A stretch of DNA of 64,000 bases from assembly GCF_017654505.1 (NCBI RefSeq), contig NC_054545.1, forward strand, positions 7,949,927 through 8,013,926, written 5' to 3'. The stretch is from Polyodon spathula. Lineage: Eukaryota; Chordata; Actinopteri; Acipenseriformes; Polyodontidae. A model generated the notes under the pieces. It did no database searches. It was not told the origin of the DNA and saw only the letters and a program-made list of their open reading frames with translations. Of this stretch, positions 38,954 to 49,345 are shown piece by piece. How positions within the stretch are numbered: the stretch's first letter is position 1; the number at the start of each line of letters is the position of its first letter. Both the position numbers and the translations under genes were made by a program.

Positions 38954-41801
38954 AACATAATTATTGTGGGATATTTTCTCTGCATTTTTTAAAAGTCATT
39001 TTATATTTTAGGTATATACATTAATCAGATCAAATAGGAGTTTGAAATTAACATATTACAATTGGCTACCTATCGCAAGGTGAAGTGTCCCAGATTCAGC
39101 ACCAAAACAACCGGCAAACTGCAATCGTTCCTTCTAGATGTGTTATATTGAAGGAAACTGCTTCTTTGGGTGCTAATTGAAGTTAGTGCAGTGAAACGAT
39201 GGGAGTACTTCGCGTTGTCACACATATATAAAGATATCCACTCGCGTTTTCAACAAGCCAGTGCTAATAATAATAAGGAAACTGGGTTAGTGGTGTTTGG
39301 TGCCACAGTAGTAAAGGATTAGTTCCTGGCTCTGTGCACACAGAGTGTGCAATGCAACTAGGTTTTCTCAATAGGTGCCAATTAGAAGATTTGCAGTTTT
39401 TTTCTTTTGAAAAACAGACAAAGCTGTGCTCTACAAATTGCTTCTTTCATTGTGCCCTGAAAGGAAAGAAAGAAAGAAAACAAGCAATACTCCTACACCT
39501 CCCCACACCCCCTCCCTGCACCCGAATCGTATCAATCACGGAATAAAGACAGTAGTTACCACTCAGTGCGGTCACTTCACAGTATGACTACACCATAATT
39601 TCGAGTTTGCACATCTTCTGAAAGTTTCTGAATTTCTTGGTGCTCGTGTAGGCTTTGAGCAGTTGAGGGGTCATATAATTTCACTTGGAGAAAAAAAACT
39701 GCTATGCAGTAGAATCTTCAGAAAGCAGAGCAGCTTGTCAAAAATAAATGTATTGATCTTTTTATTTTCGTATCTTCCCCTTGAGCATGAGACTTCAAAG
39801 CCGCAAGACCCATAATCAACACATAGGAAGCCTGCGCTCATTTACTTTCAGAAGGCTAATTAGTGCTGTTTCTAATGTACCCGGTACTTCTTTGTTTCCC
39901 AGTTGGAAGGCTTCAGTGATTTAGCATTAGGTTTTGAGTGTTGGATGAGCCGTGATTTAGACGTTGTTGGGCGACGATTCAGCACTACAGGAGGCGGATA
40001 GCTCCAGCACCTACAAGTATTGGCAGGCAGAAGGACTGCAACTTGCATTAATTAAAAAAAAATAATAATGATTGCTAATTAGTGCTACTGTTGTCTCCCT
40101 CTGATCAGACAGTGGGACAGGTGAAGTAATGCTGCGTTGAGTGTGATCATTATATCGCTGAAAAAAAGAAACCGACAGAACTATCATGGTGTGTTTGTAA
40201 CATATGCTTCTCCTAGTGGATGGTTTTGCCCTAGAGTGCAATTTGGTTTGTTGATTACTAACATGAATATGTGAAGATTTGAAATAACACAATTAAAAAA
40301 GACTACCCACGTGTTTTAAAACATAATCCAGAACCAAATCGTTTTGACACAGTATGCAGTAATCAAGGGTACAGTATGGGACTGTACTATTGATTGCATT
40401 TAACCATATAAACCACGTGTACTACAAGTAATGAACTGACTACTGTTCTTTAAAAAGAATTGTAGCAACCTATGGATCCATATAGACAAGAGTGTTATTT
40501 TTTATTCTGCGTGTCGTGTCATACTGAAACATGGAAGGGACACCATCAGTGAGTCATACAAAATGATTAAGGGGAAAGTGACCAACAACACTTCATTAAT
40601 ATTTGAATCAATGCTGCCCTCTAGCGTATGCTTAAAACTCCAGCGCTATTATTTTTCATACCATCTCTTCACTGTTTTTCAGTAGTTACTATTATTCACC
40701 ACAAGCTGGTGATAAAAAGCACGACCTTGAAAGAAGTCACGTGACCGTGGCTTCCCCTTCTTTATGTTTATAGCCTCATCTGGAATGTAAACAAAGGGAA
40801 TTGTTTTTTGACCCGGAAGTGTGCTAGTACATTCTTTATGTGCAGTCCGCTGATAGGGTAAACTACCAGTTAACCCAGTAAGAACCAGTATGCTAAAGTT
40901 TGTTTTGGGACTTATATACAGACATTTACCAGAATTACTGCCTTACACACACTCTCTTTGTAAATTACACAACAAAGCCTCGTTGCTGTGCTGTATAATA
41001 TGTCGCATTTTACTTTTCCGAGTAACAAGTTAAAGAGTTATTTCCTGCTACGAATTGCACGTGTCTTTCCAAGGATGACATTGCTAAAAGAAAAAGCACG
41101 TGGCCCAATTTAGAGCTGAACGTTCTGTTATGATTGTGTCTGTTTTTGGAAACAAGTACATTGAACTATGTTTGTGCAGTATTTCAATATAACCAGAAAA
41201 AACTCGATTACACATAGCATTCATTAATACCCATTACACAATACCCGAAACCACACTGTAAAAACAGCTGAAATGAATTAAACATAACCCGTACGGGGCC
41301 AGTTTATTTAGTTACTAAAATAGAAACTGCTGTGCAAAGTATACACATGCTAAAAGTAGTTTATCATTTTCTATGATAAACATGGTATTTATGTGTAAAG
41401 CTGTAACACTTAACTTAGAGTATATGAAACTATTGATATTTATTTATTTATTTATAGCATGGTCTGGCATGCACTCTTGTAGGTGATTTGAACTCCTTCC
41501 AGTTCTGGTAATGCTGCAAAATCACAGAGGAGGGATACTCTAGTTCTTAAGTTGATGCACATGGGATGGTACAGGCAAAGCCAGGAACAGGAACAATCTA
41601 CAACGCAGAGTCATTAGATGGGGTTGTCGTTTGTGATTGTGTACAAGAGCTAAACATGACATCACTTTTTTCGTTTAAAGTCAAAAGAGATTTGGAAATG
41701 TTTCTGAATTAACTAAGAAAGTTAAAGAAGTGTAAAAAAGTTTTTTTTTTGTCATTATAATTGAATTTAAGACACATTCTCAATGGTGCCCGTCGGAATG
41801 T

Positions 41802-42536
41802 TACAGTCACAGACAACAGTATTTGATTAGTTAGAAAAAGAGAAAAAACACAAAGTGGTTAATTTGGTGGTTATAATTTCTAATTGTTCTATTGAAAGAT
41901 ATCAAGTAGAGATACAGCTTTATAAGAATATAATAAGTGTTACATAACATGCATAAAATAAAACAAAATAACATGCAAAAACTAATTTCATACTTTGACA
42001 AAAGTATTTGAACAATCAACTTATTTTGTATGAAACATTAATTTCTAATTATATTGACAATTATCATGCTTCAAAACCAACTATAAAATAAATAATTGCA
42101 TAATCATCAAATAGAGCAACGATCTCAAAATGGCAATGATACAACAAAGGAGAAACTGCCAGAAAAATAGCAGAAACACTCGGTTTATCGAAAATCATTG
42201 TGTGGGCCGTCATTGACAAACACACGACAACAGAACGACAGCAACTAGCGCCAGGTGCGGAAGACCAAGAACGAGTTCTGCAAAATCTGAAAGAAGAATC
42301 GTTCGATCAGCCCATCAAAATCCTTGAATTAATGACTAAGATCTGACACAATAATTGAGATAGATGGAAATTGTGTACGAATTAAATTAGTTTTTGCATG
42401 CTGTCTTTCATTTTATGCATTCATTCTCTGCTTTAATTTACCTCTTTCAATAGAGCAATTAGAAATGATAGAAATCACTTTTTTGTGATTTGTCTCATTT
42501 TTTAAAACTGCCCAAATACTTTTGCCTGCGACTGTA
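41802..42536 (+). mobile_element. Internally deleted Tc1/mariner element
   Basis: The element spans 41804-42534 and is flanked by TA (41802-41803 and 42535-42536). The ends are inverted repeats: cagtcacagacaacagtatt on the left, and on the right the reverse complement begins cagtcgcaggcaaaagtatt. At 731 bp it is less than half the length of an autonomous copy. It belongs to a different family from the intronic Tc1 at 23494 because the terminal sequence differs. Confidence 0.82.
42145..42345 (+). pseudogene. Remnant of a Tc1/mariner transposase N-terminal domain
   Basis: One frame reads RKIAETLGLSKIIVWAVIDK, a Tc1-type helix-turn-helix. After a frameshift near 42256 the next frame reads GRPRTSSAKSERRIVRSA, the usual linker and second DNA-binding region, ending at a stop near 42335. 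The catalytic domain is absent. It is a fossil within the 731-bp element. Confidence 0.8.
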
Positions 42537-45500
42537 TATATGTGAGTTGTGACTGTTGGTGGAGCAAAGAGAAAGCATCCATTAACTAAAACACAATATT
42601 TCTTATCTATCAGTGAAACTTGACAGCCAAAGACCATAAGTTACAAGCCAGAACCTGAAATGCTTCATATGAATACAATTAACACCTACAGACATGCACA
42701 ACACAATTCTTAAATATGAGTCATTGTTAGGTAGGGGCACAGATAATGTAAAGCAGGTACTAATTCCTGGTGACAGTCAGTCTGGTGGCCAGACCACACC
42801 TTTACATTTGAAATAGTTACGTGCTTACTAATGTATTCTACATGAAACTTGCAACCACTGAGTCATTGCCCTTTAAATACGCTCATGAATTTACCTGGTC
42901 TGCTCTTTTGTGTATCAGTTTACATGCAGTTACGCTTTTGAGTCACAATTACCGAAAGACACCACACCATGTTCCATGTTAGATTTCTTTCATTGTTTTC
43001 CAGAGCCAGATTTTGTTTAAAACAGTGTGAGATGTAATTGATTTTAAATTGTGTTGCAGCATGTTTTGATTGTAAAAAAGGTTTTTGCTCCTAGTAACCA
43101 CTATGAGTTTTCAAGGTCAGCCTATCATTTTTGGTAGATTACTGTGCTGCAGTACCTGCTTCTACACAACTAAGGGTTATTGAGACAGATGGAAATTGTG
43201 TTGGAGAATTATTGCCATGCAGCACTACCATAATTTCTTTTTTTTTTCCGCTGTACTATATTATAATGTAAAATAACATGGCTGGCAGTTGAGAATAACA
43301 GTAGATACATTTTTAGATGCAAAATGAAGTTGTAATTCATTGAAACAGACATGCTCTGCTTATTCGATGTGAGCAGGAATACAGTCCAGAAAAGTTCAGG
43401 TCTCATGAAGTGATGCTTTAGTTTCTTTGAATTAAAGATGCGACCAACAGACGAATCAAACTAGGCATTTAGAAGTTATAAGCCTCACAAGTTTTCATAG
43501 AAACAAACAAGAAAACGAAACAATATATTGTGTGCGCTCACTCACATATCATTATCAGAGTAAATAAATTCAGAAACCTTAACAAAAGTATAACACAGTT
43601 CCGATACGATAATACTAAATAATGCAAAATAGATAACTAAAGGTGATACAAGTGCAAAAGAAGATAGCTTGACATTTCCTCAAAAAATAAATCAGTTATA
43701 GAGCCGTTAAAGCTTGTCACTTGAAGAGTCCTACTGATGACAAGTGGGATTAAAGGAACAGAAAACCACAACAAAATGAACACACAATTAAAAACATTTT
43801 CACAAAAGACGGAAACTTAAACAAGGTTAGCTTACTAAAAGTAAAAAAGAAACTGACTACAGTATTGATACAGTATGAGCCATATACAAGTATAGCTAAA
43901 GAGACATATTTTGGATACACTGGTGGCCTGGTTGGAAGGAACAGGCTGGAAAGTAATTGGGGGGGGGATGGGTCTGGTAGCATTCTGCCTACCTGCAGTG
44001 TCTGCAGTTTGCTGACTTTACTGCCGGCATGGTCTCCCTACGCAATCATCGAGAAAATATTTCAATATTTTAAAGGCAAGGCATAAAAAACACAGTGGGG
44101 TTTCCTCAATACTCAGCCACTTAGGCATGATCTCCCTACACATTCATCAAGAAACTATTTAAACATGTAAAGGCTGTAGTTTCCTTAATCCTTAGTCACT
44201 TGGTCATGTGTCAATAGCTTTTACAGAAGATCTTGCTGGTTCTAATTCAGATTGTTATTGCTGTAGTGAGTTAGTTACTTGTTCTATACTGTATTGTAAA
44301 ATAATGGTGATCACAAGACTTCAGTTCTAAAACTGTGCCATAAAGTGGCTTAATGTTCCCTTGGCTTAATAGTAACTACTGTCAATCAGTTTTAGACAGC
44401 TCACAACGCATATAAACCCAGAAAAAGGAGGATTATTTCTGAATATAACGAAATACTGAAGTTACATGCGCAAAAATTGTTCAATGAATGTTAAGCAATG
44501 CAATTTCAGTTTAGAGTCCTAATAACAACTTACTACATAGGTATTCCCCACCCCCAAAAAGTGTTGTGCAATAAGTCTAGTAAAACACTCAAAACTACAA
44601 GGTTGGCAACTCCACACAACTTTCCATCTGTGGTTTGAAATCCATAAACATCACTCAAACCATTGCCACACTACTAGTCTCCACTAGAGGGCAATCTGTA
44701 ATGTCAACAGGGATAAGAACCGCCCGGATACAGTTGCTATGTTTAAAAATGTACTGAACCTTTCCCACATAAAATTACAGGCTTGTGTAAAATCAAAATG
44801 CCCAGAAACTTGCCAGTTTACTAACTGAGATTTCCCTGGAAAACAAAAAAATTGTTAGGTGGCGTTTTGATTGATAATATGAAATATCATTTTCTAGGCC
44901 TATAACCAGTATAGTACACCATATAGCCACTTTGGAAATAATCTGTCTAATTTTCCATTAAATGCAATGTTTTAAAGCTGCTGAAAATGTGACCAGTGAA
45001 GTACCACAGTGTTTACTGCAAAAGAAGAACCCATATGATGACTTAATTGCTTGCTGTAGGTTAAATTCCTTGCTCTGGTGAAGAAAATACCTTAGGATTT
45101 CTAATGAATACATTTCTTTTTTCTTGAACATTGTATTTTTGTCTAAGAAAGTAATGTATCCAGATTGTGCCCTTATTCCCATAGGCAATATACATTTCTG
45201 CAGAGAATGCCAAAACGTATTGTACAGAGTGCACACTATAACAAAATATGTTGTACCATTTATGATATATGTTGCACTGTAGAAGCAATACCTGTAAAAA
45301 TTGTGTAAATCTTGAGAAAAATCCCCTTAAACTGAACTATAGCATCCTTTCTGAAGTTCACAGAACTTTTTTTTGTGGCGTTTCAATGTACTTTTTCCCC
45401 CAGTTTAAACAACTGCATAATGAAAAATGACCTACATTTATGAAAATGCATTTCCATCTTTTTCATTGTTTGCTCTATTGGAGGCAACCCTCTCTCAGGC

Positions 45501-46200
45501 TGTTCCTCTTTGAATGTGAGGGGAGAACAAGAGGTTATGTGGTGATTTTCACAAATCCCAGAATATTCCAGGAAGCTCTCCATTAAGATGCTACCTACTG
45601 TTCTCTGTTAGATTATAAAACCAGTTCCCCTGTTTCAACGTGGGGATTTTAGCATTAGGGTTATTAATAGTTCAACGGAAATCCTAATTCAAAGCCTTAG
45701 AATAAATGTGCAAGCTGCAAGCATTTTTAAACAAAATAAAGCTAAATCTATTAATTAAACAATAAGTATGGGATTGGTTGTTATAATATTGTGTTAAAAA
45801 CCAATTCAAATAAGTAATTGCATTGAAGCAACACAAAGGGGAACGTTTATTTAAAAGTATAGCTATATAACTATACAGGAAAACAATTACTGTAGATACA
45901 ATCAAACGTTTTAATAACAAGTTTGCAACTATAAAACTTTGGTCTTTTTTCTTTTTTCTTTCTTTTTTTTTTTTTTACAGTATCTGCAAACTGATTGGGT
46001 GTTGCTTTTATACCCACAATTTTTAAATACAGGATATCATATTCTTATAGCAAGTTTTAAATACTCTGATGCATATTTTGTGGACCTTTGTATCTATTCA
46101 TAAAACGTTCCCGAGTTTTAATTAAACGGGCCTTTGCATTAGGAAACAAAAAGCTCAAAACTTATGTAGGCAACCAAAATCTTATTTCAAAACTAATAAT
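42537..46200. other. INSM2-NFKBIA intergenic region, right part
   Basis: No gene recognised. It contains a diverged tandem duplication at 44026-44220 (unit about 98 bp) and short homopolymers. Base composition is AT-rich throughout until the NFKBIA promoter. Confidence 0.65.
44026..44220 (+). repeat. Diverged two-copy tandem duplication, unit about 98 bp
   Basis: ggcatggtctccctacgcaa at 44026 is matched by ggcatgatctccctacacat at 44124. Similarity continues with indels for most of the unit (atcatcgagaaaatattt versus ttcatcaagaaactattt). Confidence 0.7.
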
Positions 46201-46288
46201 TAGGGATTTTCTCCACTTAAAAAAACCCCAAGGGCTGATCCTTCCCCCGATTGCTGTACAGCAAATCTGCAGCTCATTATGTGTCACT

Positions 46289-46297
46289 GGAAATTCC
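46289..46297 (+). promoter_or_regulatory. NFKBIA: kappaB site in the NFKBIA promoter
   Basis: GGAAATTCC is a palindromic NF-kappaB motif about 35 bp before the TATA box. NFKBIA is a classic NF-kappaB target (negative feedback), and a kappaB site in this position is expected. A weaker kappaB-like gggattttct lies further upstream at about 46203. Confidence 0.75.
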
Positions 46298-46300
46298 GAA

Positions 46301-46310
46301 ACCCCGCCCC
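46301..46310 (+). promoter_or_regulatory. NFKBIA: GC box (Sp/KLF motif) of NFKBIA
   Basis: ACCCCGCCCC lies between the kappaB site and the TATA box, in a region otherwise poor in GC. Confidence 0.65.
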
Positions 46311-46323
46311 TAAAGCATAGTTC

Positions 46324-46330
46324 TATATAG
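46324..46330 (+). promoter_or_regulatory. NFKBIA: TATA box of NFKBIA
   Basis: tctatatagagg sits 92 bp before the ATG. A start near 46355 would give a 5' UTR of about 60 nt. Confidence 0.7.
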
Positions 46331-46415
46331 AGGATTGACTCGTTGAAGGGAACAGTACGCAGACAAGAGCTCGTTTTGTTTAGTAGCAGTTAAGATAGTA
46401 CATTACAAAACTAAA

Positions 46416-48797
46416 ATGGAAGGGTCTGTAGCTTTTAACGACAACCAAAGGGATTACTTTGTGGACGATCTGGATTTGAAACATGGAAAGTACATGCATT
46501 GCACGGAAGACAGGCTGGATAGTGGATTGGATTCTATGAAAGAGGGGGAATATCAAGATATATTGAAGGACATGGAAGAATTAAAACTGGCGGAGTCAAA
46601 AAGGGAATGCATTCAGGAACCCTGGAAAGAACAAATGACTGAGGACAGAGACACGTAAGTCAAATTAAACTGATTATAAAGTGTTAAATGTTATCAAAGC
46701 GGTCAAAATGCACAAAAAATGTTTCGATCGTTTAAAGAAATATATTTAGACTTGGCAGAACAGTTACAAGTATGTGATAGATATGAGCATGTTTTTCTTT
46801 TGCATACGAGAGGATTACTTTTTGTTATTAAGTAGTCTGTGATGTGCAGACGTTTAAGTTTCGAAATAAATATGCAGTAAACTTTTTTAAATATTGCAAT
46901 TAAAGCTATTTATAGCAAATACATATACAATTAAGTTATTTTCTACAAATACTAATTTAAAAAACAAAACAAAACAAAAACATATCGGGCGTTAACAGGG
47001 AACTTTTGAGTAAACAAAAGACTCTTGGAGAGAACATTGTGTTCTCTCACGGGGCCAGTGTGGGCGGCGCTTGTGTAAACGTTTTGTAGCTCTGGAAAGT
47101 CCCTGGCTCTCTGCCAGGAACAGCTCGTCTCGCTGATAACGCGCATATGTGTCAGAGTGCTACTAGTGGAAATAACCCAAAAAAAAAAAAAAAAAAAACC
47201 CAGCATTGCGAAACGCCCAGTTGTTCCTTCAGCGAATTTTTTTTGTTTTACCTTCTCATTCTGTGAATCTGTATAACTCAAAAATGCTCTTTTTTGGTCA
47301 TCCAGGTTGCTCCATTTGGCGATTATCCACGAAGCAAAAGAATGTGTACAGCAGATTATTGAAAGATCACGGAACGACCCATACCTGAATTCCCAGAATA
47401 ACCAGAGACAGGTAAATATCAGAAAGAATATATACTAGATAAAATGTAACATGAAATTATAATACAATGCGACAGCATACCGTAATAGATAATGTCTATT
47501 AGAAGCAATGCCTAATAATTGGATGCACTTAAATTTGTTGTGCATTGATAAATATATTTAAATCTATGTTTTATTTCCCCTCTAGACACCTCTTCACCTG
47601 GCAGTAATTACTGACCAGCCAATGGTGGTGGCTGCCTTGCTGCAAGCGGGGTGTGACCCCATGGTGGCAGACCAGTCTGGGAACACCGCCCTCCACATTG
47701 CCTGCAGGCAGGGCTCCATGTCTTGCTTCAGTGTTTTGGTCCAGTTCTGCAGCACAGAGCATCTAGCCTACATCCTCAGCTGTGCCAATTACGATGGTAA
47801 GAATCAGCGTTATTATTAATGCAGCATAGTAATTGCAAACAACATAGTCTATACACAGCATTCGTAAATCTGTTGACTAAAGGAAATAAAGTGAATATAC
47901 TCTTGCAAAGATACATGCATGGATGATTGGTATTGCCCATTCAAATCTCTTGGCTTCAGTTTTGATACTCGTTTTAAGGGATTCTTAGCATGAAATAGCT
48001 GATGAATTTCCTTCTTTGTTCTTTTCCAACAGGACACAACTGTCTCCATCTGGTGTCCCTCCATGGCTATCTCCACTTGGTGGAACGCCTCATTCAGCTG
48101 GGTGCCGATGTTAATGCTCAGGAGCAGTGCAGTGGCCGGACGGCTCTCCATTTGGCTGTGGACTTGCAGAACCCATCTCTAGTAAATCTTCTCATCGAGA
48201 AAGGAGCTAATGTGAACAGCTTGACCTATGGAGGCTTCACCCCATATCACCTGACCTACGGCAGACAGAGCGCAGAGATCCAGCAGCAGCTGTACAAACT
48301 GACTGCACCAGAGTTACGGGAGCTGCCCGAGAGCGATGAAGAGGAGGAGGACTATGCAGAGGAAGGGAGCTTCTCTGAAGATGATGATGTAAGTTGACAA
48401 TAGAGCATTAATATCATCAAATAATGACACGCTCCAGAAATAGTTCTGTGAGTTGTGGCTGAGCCAGACAGGGACTCCCCAAAGCAGAACTTAAGTGGCA
48501 CCCTCTCATGACCATGATTTCAGAGTTAGTTACATAGTAATATAGCAGTGTCTCTTTACCACAAAGAACACTTTGCAAGTGTAAGTAGTGTTTCCTTCCA
48601 TTTCCATTTAGATTGCTTTAGCAGAGCAGTGTATTAAGATTGGCATAAACATAAAATGGTAATTGAAAGTTTTAAAATCCATCCACTTCATGTGTTGGTC
48701 AGCAAAGTACAGTAACTTCAAGTAAAATGATGTAATTAACATATGATCTCTTGTTTCTTTCCAGATGTATGATGACATTCAGTTGGTTGGGTGTTAG
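46416..48797 (+). CDS. NFKBIA: NF-kappaB inhibitor alpha (IkappaB-alpha), five coding exons, complete
   Basis: It binds NF-kappaB dimers in the cytoplasm and masks their nuclear localisation signal until signal-induced degradation. Exons: 46416-46654, 47306-47411, 47586-47796, 48033-48388, 48765-48797, giving 314 residues and TAG; human has 317. The N-terminus carries the IKK/beta-TrCP degron DSGLDS with target serines at residues 36 and 40 (human 32 and 36). Candidate ubiquitin-acceptor lysines are at 22 and 25, a leucine-rich export-like segment is [10 protein letters not shown] (49-58), and Tyr46 corresponds to human Tyr42. Six ankyrin repeats follow (about 80-285), for example [25 protein letters not shown] and GADVNAQE. 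The C-terminal acidic PEST-like tail (about 286-314) is [10 protein letters not shown]… ending DIQLVGC. I recall six exons in the human gene, so two may be fused here in the 356-nt exon 4. All junctions keep frame. Confidence 0.97.
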
Positions 48798-49345
48798 TGG
48801 TGGTCGTGGATAATTGCTGAAATCCGGCTCTCAACAGGACTTCCAAAGAAATGAGGAGGAAAAGTCAAGCTATTTGGCGGGTCCCAGAACAGGGTCTGGC
48901 CACCAATGATTGCCAATCAGCAGCCACTGCAGGCAACAGCCAGGTGGTGACCGGGGCAGATGGAGCAGAGTCCAGCAGGACAGCACAGACTTTCTACTCA
49001 GCCGAGGGGAATTATGACGGAGACATTGAACAGTGAGGAAAAACCGCTGCAGCAAGAACAGTGGAACAGGTGCCTGAAATCCCAAAGGACATTCTGATTT
49101 TCTATGCATCATTTCATTTGCATATTCATGGTATCTATTGTAATATACATGTACAGAGAGGAATATAGTTTTGTGAAAAAGAAAAAAAAAATCCAAGAAA
49201 AAAGTTATATTTTCATACTGACAAATGTAAATAATGTATATTTGTTTAACACTATTAAAACCTTGTCCTGAATTGATTTCCGTGTGTTATATCTATGGGC
49301 TTTATTTAAACATACATGAGTGATTTAAGAAAATAAAATGTTTAA
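48798..49345 (+). other. NFKBIA: NFKBIA 3' UTR with poly(A) signal
   Basis: About 0.54 kb of AT-rich sequence ends with AATAAA at 49332-49337, followed by a TG-rich segment, a plausible cleavage region. The in-frame-looking stretch at 48851-49036 is untranslated by this model. Confidence 0.65.

Larger units (their letters stand above)
34980..41801. other. INSM2-NFKBIA intergenic region, left part
   Basis: Divergent intergenic DNA without a gene. It contains (TTTA)n followed by about 40 T at 35975-36048, a 123-bp inverted repeat at 37096-37218/38831-38953, and long stretches of non-repetitive, balanced sequence (36160-36460, 37380-37640, 38440-38720) that look like candidate conserved regulatory DNA. 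A segment near 40735-40830 has CACGTGACC and CCGGAAGTG motifs but no coding continuation. Confidence 0.6.

Noticed and set aside
40730..40840. Possible promoter of an unannotated gene (CACGTGACC, CCGGAAGTG)
   Set aside because: No coding or splice signal follows on either strand. It is kept only as a remark in the intergenic entry.
48851..49036. 61-codon open frame after NFKBIA
   Set aside because: It lies in the 3' UTR, after the stop at 48795-48797, with no splice acceptor linking it in frame.
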